Assembly (NCBI RefSeq): GCF_900176275.1
Contig: NZ_FWXD01000001.1
Span: 62,001-126,000, forward strand
Direction of reading: 5' to 3'
Source: Andreprevotia lacus DSM 23236
GTDB lineage: Bacteria > Pseudomonadota > Gammaproteobacteria > Burkholderiales > Chitinibacteraceae
DNA: 64,000 nt
The notes below the pieces were generated by a model. It was not told the DNA's origin. It saw nothing but the letters and a program-made list of their open reading frames with translations, and did not search any database. Every line of letters begins with the position of its first letter. Position 1 is the stretch's first letter. The position numbers were made by a program, and so were the translations under genes. This document shows positions 1 through 8,990 of this stretch, one piece after another.

Positions 1-916
1 GCAGCTGCACCAGCGCCAGGCGTGCCTCGATCAGCTTGCTGTTGAGTTGCTGCACCAGATCATCCTGGCCACGGCTGGCGATGTAGTCATCGAAACCGAT
101 GCCCTTGTCGTCACCCAGCAGCACGCTGCGGATGCCGTCGAAGCCGGCCAGCAGGCTTTGCTTGGTCTGGCCAGCGCGCCAGTCGGGGAAGCGGGTCTTG
201 GGCGGTGCGATGTCCTGGTGCGCCAGCTTCCAGCCGGCCAGCTCTTTCAGCCCGGCAATGGAGCGGCCCAGCGCATCGGTCAGGAAGGGGCGGTAATAGC
301 TCAGGTCGTAATTGAGGCCGGTACGCAGGCCACGCCATTCATAACCCAGCGTGGTGGCGCGGCGTGCCACACCTGCCGCTTGCCACAACGCATAGCGGCA
401 GCGGTTGTCGTCCTTCAGTCGCGCCAGCTGCTTGTCGGCGTTGTTCTCGCTGAACAGCAGGTATTCGATGGCGGGCAGGCCGCCAGCCGGCGTGGGGTTC
501 TGCATCCACTCGCCGACTGAGCGCGGGCTGGTCGGGTCGGTCGGTGTGTTGGGCAGCGCCTGGTCCAGTGCCTGCACATCCAGCGGCCACGGGTCGATCA
601 GCGCCACCAGATTGCCTTGCCCCAGCGGGCCGACGCGGGCGGCCTCGATGCGCCGCCAGGCAGCACTGGCGTTGCGCCAGCTGGCCTGTGCCTCGGCCAG
701 CTTGTCCTTGCTGGGGGCCACACACAAGGCGGTCATCGATGCGGTCAGCCGCGTAGCAGCGTCTTCCAGCGTCTGGGTGGCAGGGAGCAACACCTTGTCG
801 GTGAGGCTGATGGCCAGCTCTGGCGGCTGGATGCGTACTTCCTCGGCCAGGGCATGGCCGGCAAGCAGGGCGCCAGCCAGTTGAGCCAGGCGGAAGCCGG
901 TTTTCAAAAAGTCCAT
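1..916 (-). CDS. Imelysin-family periplasmic protein (C-terminus outside window)
   Basis: The reading frame is open from 916 to the left edge, so about 305 residues are visible and the C-terminus is missing. The first 24 or so residues form a signal peptide ending near GHALA. Residues 146-155 read GLPAIEYLLF, a form of the signature seen in imelysin/M75-like proteins, whose usual core is GxHxxE; here Pro replaces His. Members are periplasmic or outer-membrane proteins linked to iron uptake, but a peptidase role is doubtful for the family. The ATG at 916 is preceded by AAGGAA at good spacing. It diverges from the small membrane-protein gene at 1131. The family assignment is fairly safe; the substrate is unknown. 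Confidence 0.75.
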   Translation of the reverse strand, partial: MDFLKTGFRLAQLAGALLAGHALAEEVRIQPPELAISLTDKVLLPATQTLEDAATRLTASMTALCVAPSKDKLAEAQASWRNASAAWRRIEAARVGPLGQGNLVALIDPWPLDVQALDQALPNTPTDPTSPRSVGEWMQNPTPAGGLPAIEYLLFSENNADKQLARLKDDNRCRYALWQAAGVARRATTLGYEWRGLRTGLNYDLSYYRPFLTDALGRSIAGLKELAGWKLAHQDIAPPKTRFPDWRAGQTKQSLLAGFDGIRSVLLGDDKGIGFDDYIASRGQDDLVQQLNSKLIEARLALVQL

Positions 917-1130
917 ATTGTTTCCTTCCATCCTTGTGTCGGTCCCGCCATGCGCCACGGGCCGGCTGCTCTGGGGCAGCAATAGCTTGATACCACAGTT
1001 GCCGCGCCGCTGTCAGCAACCGGGCCGCCGGGCGTGGCTTGCAATTTGTGACGGTGGCCGGGAAACTTGCCGGCCTTGGCGATGGTCCGAGCAGACTTCG
1101 CGATCAACCGGATTCAGAAAGGAATAAACA

Positions 1131-1505
1131 ATGGCGTTTTATTTGCGCGCGGATCAAGTGCCCGAGCTGCAGGGGCTGACCAGCTGGGAGCGGCGCGTGC
1201 TGCTGCGGGGCACCTTCCTGAAGGAACGCTCGATTTCCACCGTTTTCCTGCTGGTGGCCGCGTTCGGCAGCATCCAGTTCGTCATCAACCCGCTGGTGCG
1301 CCATCTGGCGCCGCAACTGGCCACCAACCAGATCGGCTACGGTATCGTGTTGCTGGCGTGGGTGCTGATCCTGGTAACCCTGCGCGACATCGTGATGATG
1401 AATGTGCTGCGCCCCAAGATCGCCGCCAAGCGTGCGGCGCAGACGGCCGCCAAGGTAGCCGGGCTGGAGCAGGCGCAAGACCAGCCGGCTCAGCCCGACG
1501 CCTGA
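1131..1505 (+). CDS. Small membrane protein, unknown function
   Basis: This 124-residue protein has two hydrophobic segments (about residues 36-54 and 69-88) separated by a short loop, then a charged Ala/Lys/Gln-rich tail. The ATG at 1131 follows AAAGGAATAAACA, a good ribosome binding site. I do not recognise a family. Its stop overlaps the convergent MFS gene by 16 bp, so the two genes share their 3' ends. It probably sits in the inner membrane with a cytoplasmic tail. The function cannot be inferred from neighbours. Confidence 0.7.
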   Translation: MAFYLRADQVPELQGLTSWERRVLLRGTFLKERSISTVFLLVAAFGSIQFVINPLVRHLAPQLATNQIGYGIVLLAWVLILVTLRDIVMMNVLRPKIAAKRAAQTAAKVAGLEQAQDQPAQPDA

Positions 1506-2662
1506 GCCTTGCGCAGCACGCGGGCGCCATCGACGGCAATCCAGCCGATGGCGATCGCCACTACCAGCATGCCCCAGCGCAGATTGCTGTGCTGGGTGAC
1601 CATGCCGATCAGCACCGGGCCCAGCAGCAGGCCCACATAGGCCAGCCGTGCCACGTCGGCAATGGCTTCGGCCGGCGAGATGCCCGGCAGACGCGATGCG
1701 GCCAGAAAGAACAGCGGTACCAGATTGGCGCAGCCCAGTCCCATCAAGGTAAAGCCCAGCAGGCTGGTGGCGGGCCACGGTAGCGCCACCGCCAGCGCGA
1801 TGCCGGCAAAGCCCACCCAGCCCGACAGTTTCAACAGTTGCTCCATGCCAAAGCGGGCGCGCAGCGCATCGCCGCCAAAGCGCCCCAGCGCCATGCCGCC
1901 GGAGAAGGTGGCATAGGCCATGCTGGCCAGCTCGGCCGAATGTGCCACGTCGCGCAGATAGATTACCGTCCAGTCATACATCGCCCCTTCGGCAATCAGG
2001 CCAAGGAAGGCCAGCAGGCCCAGCAGCCACAGCACGCGGCCGATGTGATGCTGGCCGGCCTTGGCTGGCGCCACCGGGTGGTCTTCCTGCATGCGTGGGT
2101 GTGCCCACCAGATCGTCAGCAGAATCAGCGCTGCCATGCCGGCACAATGCAGCAACGGCGGCACGCCCAGCTTGATCAGCACACCGCCCACCGATGCACC
2201 CACCATGCCACCCAGGCTGAACATGCCGTGGAATTGCGCCATCACGGGTTTGGGGGCGCTGGCTTCCACCGTGGCGGCGTGGGCGTTCATGGCCACGTCG
2301 TAGCCGGTGTTGCCGATGGCAAACAGCACCAGCACCGGGATCAACAGCCAGAAACTGGGCGCCACCATGATCAGTGCCACTGCTGCGGCATACACCAGCC
2401 CGGCCTGCCACGCTGCCCGTGCGCTGCCCTGACGCGCCACCCAGCGGCCAACCGGCTTCATTACCGTGATGGCACCGGCTGCCATGGCAAACATGGCCAT
2501 CGACAGCGCACCGGCCGACAGGCCGAATTTGTCGCGTATGGTCGGGATGTGCACGCCCCAGGTGGCGTAGCAAGCGCCAGCCATGAAAAACAGCCACATG
2601 GTGGCCCAGCGGGCGCGGGAGAAAACAGCGTAGGGGACGGTGAGGGCTGTGGATTCGGTCAT
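1490..2662 (-). CDS. MFS transporter
   Basis: A 390-residue, strongly hydrophobic protein with about 12 membrane segments, starting with MTESTALTVPYAVFSRARWA and a first helix ATMWLFFMAGACYATWG. The pattern (WGVHIPTIRDKFGLSAGALS, an early loop with RQGSARA, a central break near residue 200) fits the major facilitator group that contains YbjJ-like proteins. The substrate is not deducible. The ATG at 2662 is chosen over a longer in-frame start at 2719 because the extension is not membrane-like and runs toward the proS promoter. It is divergent from proS and overlaps the end of the gene at 1131-1505. Confidence 0.8.
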   Translation of the reverse strand: MTESTALTVPYAVFSRARWATMWLFFMAGACYATWGVHIPTIRDKFGLSAGALSMAMFAMAAGAITVMKPVGRWVARQGSARAAWQAGLVYAAAVALIMVAPSFWLLIPVLVLFAIGNTGYDVAMNAHAATVEASAPKPVMAQFHGMFSLGGMVGASVGGVLIKLGVPPLLHCAGMAALILLTIWWAHPRMQEDHPVAPAKAGQHHIGRVLWLLGLLAFLGLIAEGAMYDWTVIYLRDVAHSAELASMAYATFSGGMALGRFGGDALRARFGMEQLLKLSGWVGFAGIALAVALPWPATSLLGFTLMGLGCANLVPLFFLAASRLPGISPAEAIADVARLAYVGLLLGPVLIGMVTQHSNLRWGMLVVAIAIGWIAVDGARVLRKAQASG

Positions 2663-2834
2663 GGGGGCAGTGTGCTGATTTCCGCTGCGTGCGGCCATTC
2701 GGGATGTACCGCACCTCAAGCGGTGTGGTTATTGGGCAACCCGCTGGCGATTTCCGTCGGGCCAGCCCTATCAAGGGGCGCTTCTTGCTAGAATTGCACT
2801 CTTTTCTTTTCAAATCATCACGATTCCCGACACC

Positions 2835-4547
2835 ATGCGTACCTCGCAACTGTACCTGTCCACCCTCAAGGAAGCGCCTTCCGAGGCCGAGCTGATCTCC
2901 CACAAGCTGATGCTGCGCGCCGGCTTGATCAAGCGTCTGGGGTCGGGCCTGTATACATGGATGCCACTGGGGCTGCGCATCCTGCGCAAGGTGGAACGCA
3001 TCGTGCGCGAAGAAATGGACAAGGCCGGTGCGCAAGAGCTGCTGATGCCGGCGGTGCAACCGGCTGAACTGTGGCAGGAAACCGGCCGCTGGGACGTGTT
3101 TGGCCCGCAAATGCTCAAGATCAAGGATCGCCACGAGCGCGATTTCTGCTTTGGCCCGACGCACGAGGAAGTGATTACCGACATCGCGCGCAACGAGCTG
3201 CGCTCGTACAAGCAGCTGCCGGTGAATTTCTATCAGGTGCAGACCAAGTTCCGCGATGAAATCCGCCCGCGCTTTGGCGTGATGCGTGCGCGTGAGTTCC
3301 TGATGAAGGATGCGTACTCGTTCGACGCGTCCTTCGATGGCCTCAAGGCCAGCTACGCCAAGATGGCGGTGGCCTATGCCAATATCTTCACCCGTCTGGG
3401 CCTGAAGTTCCGCGCCGTGGCAGCCGATTCCGGCGCCATTGGCGGTGACGGCAGCCAGGAATTCCACGTGCTGGCCGATGCTGGCGAAGACCTGCTGGCG
3501 TATTGCCCGACCTCCGATTTTGCCGCCAACGTCGAAGCCGCCGAGGCACTCGCGCCGACCGCACCGCGCGCTGCCGCGACCGAAACGCTGCGTGATGTCG
3601 AGACCCCCAAGCAGACCACCTGCGAAGATGTGGCTGCCCTGCTGGGCATCAGCATCGAGCGCACCGTGAAGCTGATTGCACTGGTGGCGGCCGATGGCCA
3701 GTTCGTCATCGCGCTGCTGCGTGGCGACCACAGCCTGAACGAAGTGAAGCTGGGCAAGCTGGCCGGCATGGGCGATTTCCGCTTTGCCACTGAAGAAGAA
3801 ATCCGTAGCACGTTCAACTGCCCGCCGGGCTTCCTCGGCCCGGTCGGCATTGCTGCCGATATCAAGGTGATTGCCGACCGCACCGTGGCCGCCATGAGCG
3901 ACTTCGTCTGCGGCGCCAACAAGCCCAAGTTCCACATCGCCGGTGTCAACTTTGGCCGTGATCTGCCCGAGCCGGCGCTGGTGGCCGACATCCGCAACGT
4001 GGTGGCCGGTGATCCTTCGCCGGACGGCAAGGGCGTGCTGGAACTGTGCCGTGGTATCGAAGTCGGTCATATCTTCCAGCTGGGCACCAAGTATTCCAAG
4101 GCCTTGAATGCCACGTTCACCGATGTGGATGGCGCGCTCAAGCCGTTCGAGATGGGTTGCTACGGCATCGGCGTCAGCCGCGTGGTCGGCGCCGCCATCG
4201 AGCAGAATTTTGACGAGCGTGGTATCAAGTTCCCGCAAGCCATGGCGCCGTTCGAAGTCGCCATCGTTGCGGTGGGCTATCACCGCTCGGAAGCGGTCAA
4301 GGAAGCTGCCGAGCAGCTGTACGCCGAACTGGCCGCTGCCGGTGTGGATGTGCTGCTGGACGACCGCAACGAGCGTCCAGGCTCGATGTTTGCCGATATG
4401 GAGCTGATCGGCGTGGCGCACCGCTTTACCATTGGTGACAAGGGCCTGGCCGACGGCGTGGTGGAATACGTGGCACGCGCCGGTGGCGAGATGCAGAAAG
4501 TGGCACTGGCCGAGGTGCCGGCGTTTGCCAAGGCGCTGGCGGTCTGA
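2835..4547 (+). CDS. proS: Prolyl-tRNA synthetase
   Basis: Prolyl-tRNA synthetase charges tRNA-Pro with proline in the cytoplasm. The 570-residue length fits the bacterial type, which carries an editing (INS) domain between class II motifs 2 and 3; here the insert covers roughly residues 230-400. The N-terminus [20 protein letters not shown], the class II motif around [15 protein letters not shown], and [20 protein letters not shown] are typical of ProS. The C-terminal anticodon-binding domain includes [18 protein letters not shown]. The ATG at 2835 follows a short AT-rich stretch. A tRNA-Pro gene lies at 53922 in the same window but is not linked. Confidence 0.97.
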   Translation: MRTSQLYLSTLKEAPSEAELISHKLMLRAGLIKRLGSGLYTWMPLGLRILRKVERIVREEMDKAGAQELLMPAVQPAELWQETGRWDVFGPQMLKIKDRHERDFCFGPTHEEVITDIARNELRSYKQLPVNFYQVQTKFRDEIRPRFGVMRAREFLMKDAYSFDASFDGLKASYAKMAVAYANIFTRLGLKFRAVAADSGAIGGDGSQEFHVLADAGEDLLAYCPTSDFAANVEAAEALAPTAPRAAATETLRDVETPKQTTCEDVAALLGISIERTVKLIALVAADGQFVIALLRGDHSLNEVKLGKLAGMGDFRFATEEEIRSTFNCPPGFLGPVGIAADIKVIADRTVAAMSDFVCGANKPKFHIAGVNFGRDLPEPALVADIRNVVAGDPSPDGKGVLELCRGIEVGHIFQLGTKYSKALNATFTDVDGALKPFEMGCYGIGVSRVVGAAIEQNFDERGIKFPQAMAPFEVAIVAVGYHRSEAVKEAAEQLYAELAAAGVDVLLDDRNERPGSMFADMELIGVAHRFTIGDKGLADGVVEYVARAGGEMQKVALAEVPAFAKALAV

Positions 4548-4636
4548 TGCATTTGCCGTGCGCGGGTGGTGATCAGGCCGCCCGTGCTTGCAAGTGCCGC
4601 AAAGCGGCTTAGGATGGAAGTTCGGGGCGATGCAAC

Positions 4637-4966
4637 ATGTTGCACCAATGGTTGTTGAATTATTTGCTGCCCGTCTGCGTGACGGTAGCGCTGTTCGGAT
4701 CGCTGGTTTACATGTATCTGGTCAACCGTATCTACGATGTGTGCCGCGAGCACTATCCGGCGCTGGTTGACATCGAACCGCATCACTACCGGACCAATCT
4801 CGACCAGCCCTTCGTTGCCTTCAGCAAGGTGCCGCCCCTGCTGGGGGCAAAAAGCTGGCAGGAAATGGCTTCTGCCAGCCATCAGCGTCTGTGCCGGGTG
4901 GCCATGTGGTTGCAGCGTGCGGTCATTGCCGCACTGCTGGGTTTGTTGGTGCCGTTTTTTATTTAG
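4637..4966 (+). CDS. Small membrane protein between proS and a lytic transglycosylase
   Basis: A 109-residue protein with a hydrophobic segment near each end (about residues 5-27 and 92-109) and a hydrophilic middle, ending right after the last helix (LLGLLVPFFI). The ATG at 4637 follows 'gttcggggcgatgcaac', a weak ribosome site. It ends 8 bp before the next gene, so it is probably translated together with the transglycosylase. I do not recognise the family. Confidence 0.65.
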   Translation: MLHQWLLNYLLPVCVTVALFGSLVYMYLVNRIYDVCREHYPALVDIEPHHYRTNLDQPFVAFSKVPPLLGAKSWQEMASASHQRLCRVAMWLQRAVIAALLGLLVPFFI

Positions 4967-4974
4967 AACTTGTG

Positions 4975-5613
4975 ATGGCTAGCTTGAATCCTTTTCGAAT
5001 GAACACCCGCTCGCTGCTGCTGTGCCTGCTGCTGGGCTGCAGTGCCGTGAGCTGGGCAGGCGCGCAGAAAGAAGAAGCGCTATCCGACTCGGTGCAGTCG
5101 TCGATGTCGCGCGCGATTGCCGACGGCATGCAGCCGCGCCTGGTGTTTGCCAATGCGACGGAAGGACAGGCCTGGCTGGACGAAATGAGCGCCCGCCTGG
5201 CCAAGCGCATCCCCGATGAGTTCATGCGCCGCAAGCTGCTGACCGTCGCGCAATACGAGGCCACGCGTGCCGGGCTGGACCCGCAGCTGGTGCTGGGGCT
5301 GATCCATGTGGAAAGCGGCTTCAACCGCTACGCACTCAGCCCGGTGGGCGCGCGCGGGTTGATGCAGGTGATGCCGTTCTGGCAGCGCCAGATCGGCACG
5401 TCGCAGCAAAGCCTGTTCGATCTGGCGACCAATCTGCGCTACGGTTGTACCATCCTGCGCCATTATCTGGATGTCGAGAACGGTGACCTGTTCCGCGCGC
5501 TGGGCCGCTATAACGGCAGCCTGGGCAAGCCGGAATACCCCAATCTGGTTTATGGCGCGTGGAAGAACTACTACGCGTGGACCCCGTCGCCGCAGCAGGT
5601 TGCCCAGCAATAA
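4975..5613 (+). CDS. Lytic transglycosylase (SLT domain)
   Basis: An exported peptidoglycan-cleaving enzyme that cuts between MurNAc and GlcNAc. Residues 9-29 form a signal peptide (MNTRSLLLCLLLGCSAVSWA). The SLT core follows: AGLDPQLVLGLIHVESGFNR with catalytic Glu113, then SPVGARGLMQVMP and the NLRYG and YNGS motifs. Total length is 212 residues. The start may be 4975 or the in-frame ATG at 4999, which begins exactly at the signal peptide; neither has a strong ribosome site. A cysteine at residue 22 is not in a clear lipobox. Neighbours suggest transcription with proS. Confidence 0.9.
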   Translation: MASLNPFRMNTRSLLLCLLLGCSAVSWAGAQKEEALSDSVQSSMSRAIADGMQPRLVFANATEGQAWLDEMSARLAKRIPDEFMRRKLLTVAQYEATRAGLDPQLVLGLIHVESGFNRYALSPVGARGLMQVMPFWQRQIGTSQQSLFDLATNLRYGCTILRHYLDVENGDLFRALGRYNGSLGKPEYPNLVYGAWKNYYAWTPSPQQVAQQ

Positions 5614-5676
5614 ACCCGATAGTCGCCATGCACCCCGCGTGCTAGCGTGGCGGCTCGTTGTACGAAGGACTTCCGC

Positions 5677-6120
5677 ATGTCGATCTGGTATCGCAACTAC
5701 GCCGTTGCCGACCTGGACAAACTGTGTGCCGATACGGCCGTTTCCTATCTGGATATCCGCTTTGCCGAGCTGGGCGAGGATTTTGTCAGCGCCAGCATGC
5801 CCGTTGATGCGCGCACCGTGCAGCCCATGCGCGTGCTGCATGGCGGCGCATCGTGTTTGCTGGCGGAAACGCTGGGCAGTGTGGCCAGCAACCTGGTGAT
5901 CAATCCTGATGCGTTCTACGCGGTGGGCGCAGAAATCAATGCCAGCCACCTGCGCCCGGCCACGCGCGGGCGGGTGACCGGCATTGCGCGGCCGATCCGG
6001 CTGGGCAGCAGCCAGCACGTGTGGGATATCCGCATAGAGAACGAGGCGGGCGGTCTGGTGTGCATTGCCCGGCTGACCAATGTGGTGCGTCGTCGCCGTG
6101 ACAGCGTAGAGCGCGATTGA
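5677..6120 (+). CDS. Hotdog-fold thioesterase (YdiI/EntH-like)
   Basis: A 147-residue single hotdog domain. The segment HGGASCLLAETLGSVAS, including the active-site Glu, is characteristic of the EntH/YdiI (MenI-like) thioesterases, which hydrolyse aromatic or acyl-CoA or carrier-bound thioesters. The actual substrate is unknown. The ATG at 5677 follows AAGGACTTCCGC and matches the family N-terminus better than the upstream in-frame ATG at 5647. It is convergent with the Crp/Fnr gene, with a hairpin at 6208-6228 between them. Confidence 0.85.
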   Translation: MSIWYRNYAVADLDKLCADTAVSYLDIRFAELGEDFVSASMPVDARTVQPMRVLHGGASCLLAETLGSVASNLVINPDAFYAVGAEINASHLRPATRGRVTGIARPIRLGSSQHVWDIRIENEAGGLVCIARLTNVVRRRRDSVERD

Positions 6121-6207
6121 GCATCTGATTCAGCGTACTTCACTCATGCCCGTTGCGGGGGAAGGCGCACGCCGTGGCGGCCACGGTTGTGCATGCCAGA
6201 AAGCCAG

Positions 6208-6228
6208 GAACCCGGCCAGGCCGGGTTC
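6208..6228. terminator. Hairpin between convergent genes
   Basis: GAACCCGG (6208-6215) pairs with CCGGGTTC (6221-6228) around a 5-base loop. There is only a short T stretch after it, so it is a weak candidate terminator for the thioesterase and the Crp/Fnr gene. Its sequence matches the first hairpin of the intergenic repeat family described at 10528. Confidence 0.5.
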
Positions 6229-6263
6229 TTGATGCAGTGTGTAGACGGGTACTGGCTACAGGC

Positions 6264-6938
6264 TCAGACCGGCAGCTGTTCGGGCTTGAGCAGGCGGATG
6301 TAGCCGCTGCTGACCAGCTCGATCAAGCCTTCGTTTTCCCACGCATTCAACTGCTTGTTCACCGATTCGCGGCTGGCGCCGACGAGGTTGGCGATCTCCT
6401 GCTGGCTGAGCTTGAGGTCGATCAAGGTGCCGCGTGGCCCCGAAGAGCCATGCTGGGCGCCAAGCTGGCGCAGCACCTTGGCCAGCCGCTGCGTCATGGG
6501 CAGGAACAGCGTGTCCTGCAGCAGCTCGTCGGCGCCGCGCAGGCGCTGGCACAGCGCGGCGATCAACTGGCGCATCACCTTGGGGTGGGTTTCAAGGTAG
6601 CTCAGCACCACATCGCGCTTGAGCACCAGCAATTCACAGGGTTCCAGTGCCTCGACGCTGGCGGTGCGGGCGCCGCCATCCAGCATGGCGATCTCGCCGA
6701 ACACCTCGCCGCCCTCCAGGATGGCCAGCGTGGCTTCCTTGCCCTCGCTGCTGGTGCGCGACACCTTAAGGCGGCCGCGCAGCACGGCGTACATCTCCTC
6801 GCCCTCGGTGCCTTGCGCAATCACCACCTGCTTGGCGCGAACCTCGCGCAGCTCGGCGTGGTGGGCCAGGCCGGTCAACTCATCGGCGGTCAGCTCGCAA
6901 AACAGGCAACTGCCGGACAGGAGTTTGCTTTTATCCAT
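6264..6938 (-). CDS. Crp/Fnr-family transcriptional regulator
   Basis: A 224-residue protein with an N-terminal cyclic-nucleotide-binding-like beta roll (about residues 10-120, with GEVFGEIAMLDGGARTASV) and a C-terminal winged helix-turn-helix (about 150-215; LSQQEIANLVGASRESVNKQ). Two N-terminal cysteines (SCLFC) are present, but I do not see the full four-cysteine set of oxygen-sensing FNR, and the phosphate-binding cassette is only partly Crp-like, so the ligand is uncertain. The ATG at 6938 follows GAGGGAACC. It starts 10 bp after the xth stop, so the two are likely co-transcribed. Confidence 0.88.
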   Translation of the reverse strand: MDKSKLLSGSCLFCELTADELTGLAHHAELREVRAKQVVIAQGTEGEEMYAVLRGRLKVSRTSSEGKEATLAILEGGEVFGEIAMLDGGARTASVEALEPCELLVLKRDVVLSYLETHPKVMRQLIAALCQRLRGADELLQDTLFLPMTQRLAKVLRQLGAQHGSSGPRGTLIDLKLSQQEIANLVGASRESVNKQLNAWENEGLIELVSSGYIRLLKPEQLPV

Positions 6939-6948
6939 TTTGGTTCCC

Positions 6949-7719
6949 TCAGTCGCGGAAGCTGGCCCAGACCGGCGTATGGTCGGACGGACGCTCGTGC
7001 TTGCGCGGTTCGCGGTCTATGCCGCTTGCAGTCAGTTTTTCGGTCAGTGCCGGGGTGATCAGCAGGTGGTCGATACGCAGGCCGGCGTTTTTCTTGAATG
7101 AGAAACCCCGGTAGTCCCACCAGCTGAACGACTTGTCGGGTTGTTCAAACGCGCGGAAGGCATCGCTCAGCCCCAGCGACAGCATGTCCTGGAACGCCTG
7201 CCGCTCGGCTGGCGAAACCAGCACGCCGCCTTCCCACTTGCTGATGTCGTGCACATCGCGGTCTTCCGGTGCGATGTTGTAATCGCCAGCCAGGATCAGC
7301 TGCGGGTGGCGCGCCAATTCATCAGCCAGATAGCCCTGCATCACCTTGAGCCAGCCCAGCTTGTACGGGTATTTTTCAGAATCCAGCGCCTGGCCATTGG
7401 GGATGTAGGCGCAGATGAAACGCACGCCTGCTACGGTGGCCGCAATCACGCGTTTTTGCGGGTCGTCGTAGCCGGGCAGGTTGTACTGGACGTCGGCCAG
7501 CGGCTCACGTGCAATGATGGCGACGCCATTGTATGTCTTTTGCCCGATGTAGGCGACGTGAAAGCCGGCGGCCTCAATCTCGGCTTGCGGAAAAACCGCA
7601 TCCTCCATCTTGGTCTCCTGCAGGGCGAGCGCGGTCAGGTCCGGGTTGGCGGCCAGCCATTCCAGCACCTGCGGCAGGCGTACCTTGAGGCTGTTGACGT
7701 TCCAGGTGGCAAAACGCAT
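6949..7719 (-). CDS. xth: Exodeoxyribonuclease III
   Basis: A base-excision-repair AP endonuclease and 3'-5' exonuclease. The 256 residues show the endonuclease/exonuclease/phosphatase fold: MRFATWNVNSLKVRLPQVLEW at the start, LALQETKMED with the metal-binding Glu, AGDYNIAPEDRDVHD, FSWWDYRG, and a C-terminal RIDHLLITP plus ERPSDHTPVWASF with the catalytic Asp-His. Length is normal for the Xth family. It is the first gene of a two-gene unit with the Crp/Fnr regulator. Confidence 0.95.
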   Translation of the reverse strand: MRFATWNVNSLKVRLPQVLEWLAANPDLTALALQETKMEDAVFPQAEIEAAGFHVAYIGQKTYNGVAIIAREPLADVQYNLPGYDDPQKRVIAATVAGVRFICAYIPNGQALDSEKYPYKLGWLKVMQGYLADELARHPQLILAGDYNIAPEDRDVHDISKWEGGVLVSPAERQAFQDMLSLGLSDAFRAFEQPDKSFSWWDYRGFSFKKNAGLRIDHLLITPALTEKLTASGIDREPRKHERPSDHTPVWASFRD

Positions 7720-7950
7720 CGCGGCGGCTCCGTACTAAAGGCGCCAGTTTAATGGAGCGTAGGGGCTGTGTTGCAAAAGAAATCGTCGTACTGTCATCCG
7801 GCCGATAGGCTGCTACCTATGGCAGCAGCCCAAACTGGCGGATATATGGAAAGTGGAAAGTAAGCTTGGCGGTATTTGCTGCTGTGTCCGGCTTGGGCAA
7901 GCGGCGAACTCAAACAGCCGGTCACGGCGGGCGTGCAGTCACTCTTCGCT

Positions 7951-8430
7951 TTAGCGCTGCGGCACCTTGAAACCCGCCTTGGACAGCGCCGCGCTCCACA
8001 ATGTGCGATCCCAGGTTTTGTAAACGTCGCTACCTATGACCATCACCGGAGGCCGCGCGTTCATGCTGCCCACGATCCCGACGAACTTCACCATTTCTGC
8101 CTCCGAGGTGCCTATGGTTTTAACCTCGTATTCAACCCGGCGCCCGTCCAGCAACGACAGGGCCTCTTCACAGGGCAGACCGCAGCCCTGGCTGATATAT
8201 AGCGTTACTGCGTAATTGGAAGTGATCGCTTCTTTCTTTGGGCCGCTGGCATTGCCACTGCCGATGATGTTGGAGCGCAGGTTGCGCTCGCGGGCAGCCT
8301 GGCCCGGTGGTGGTTGGTCGGCGTAATACACGTTGCCATCGGCGTCGCGCCATTGATACACCTTGGCCGTGGCCAGCGGAATGGCATGCAGCACCAGCAG
8401 TGCGACGGTAAGCAAAAACCCTGATCTCAT
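7951..8430 (-). CDS. Exported DUF4124 and glutaredoxin-like protein
   Basis: A 159-residue protein with a signal peptide (first 22 residues), a DUF4124 segment (KVYQWRDADGNVYYADQPPPG, about 23-45), and a C-terminal glutaredoxin-like domain (about 72-155). The redox site reads CGLPC, with three residues between the cysteines instead of the usual two. DUF4124 often precedes glutaredoxin-like domains in exported betaproteobacterial proteins of unknown role. A function in periplasmic thiol chemistry is inference. Upstream, 7720-7950 has no gene that I can support; it contains a 7-bp hairpin at 7808-7830. Confidence 0.75.
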   Translation of the reverse strand: MRSGFLLTVALLVLHAIPLATAKVYQWRDADGNVYYADQPPPGQAARERNLRSNIIGSGNASGPKKEAITSNYAVTLYISQGCGLPCEEALSLLDGRRVEYEVKTIGTSEAEMVKFVGIVGSMNARPPVMVIGSDVYKTWDRTLWSAALSKAGFKVPQR

Positions 8431-8555
8431 GGGTCGATTATCACGTAAGGATACTGTTCCGTCATCCTGGTCATGCCGCTTGGCTGCGCACTCGTGGCGG
8501 GTTCTATGTTTTAGCTTAATCCGTTGTGGCGCGCTGCCAACATATCAGTGGGCAC

Positions 8556-8990
8556 TTATTGTTGTTTTGTCAGGATGCGGGCGGTTTGGCCATCTATGGT
8601 CAAGGTCAATTGCCAGTCGGTACGGCGCTGTGTGCAGATCGGCAATGCCGTGCTGGCGCGCCAGTCTGCCGGGGCTTGTTGTTGCAGCAGGTAGCGATTC
8701 GGCCCCATTTCCATGCCCTGCATTTGCCACGATGCTTCGACCTTGGCTGCCTCGCCTCGCACTTGCAGCAACACGGGCTTGCCGCCGCTCAGCGGCGCTG
8801 CGCTGCGTACCTCGTAGTCGCGCCCGCCCAGCATGAAATGGCATGTCTGGCTCAGATCTGCGCATTGCAGGGAGGGCTGCTGATCCGCCGGGTGTAGGGG
8901 CAGCCAGCCCATCTGTTGCAACAGCATCAGCGTGCCCAGAGCGGCTGCGGCCAGTGCCATCAACGCCTGCCGCCAGTGTGCCTGCGTCAT
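8556..8990 (-). CDS. Membrane-anchored protein, unknown function
   Basis: A 144-residue protein with one hydrophobic segment near the N-terminus (about residues 8-27, ALMALAAAALGTLMLLQQMG) and a polar remainder with three cysteines (two in QCADLSQTC), suggesting a periplasmic domain held by an uncleaved anchor. The ATG at 8990 overlaps the stop of the mutT fusion gene in an ATGA arrangement, so it is probably translationally coupled to it. I do not recognise the family. Confidence 0.7.
   Translation of the reverse strand: MTQAHWRQALMALAAAALGTLMLLQQMGWLPLHPADQQPSLQCADLSQTCHFMLGGRDYEVRSAAPLSGGKPVLLQVRGEAAKVEASWQMQGMEMGPNRYLLQQQAPADWRASTALPICTQRRTDWQLTLTIDGQTARILTKQQ

Noticed and set aside
1974-4421. 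815-codon minus-strand open frame opposite proS and running into the MFS gene
   Set aside because: The proS plus-strand gene is unambiguous; this frame also runs out of phase through the MFS gene and has no domain.
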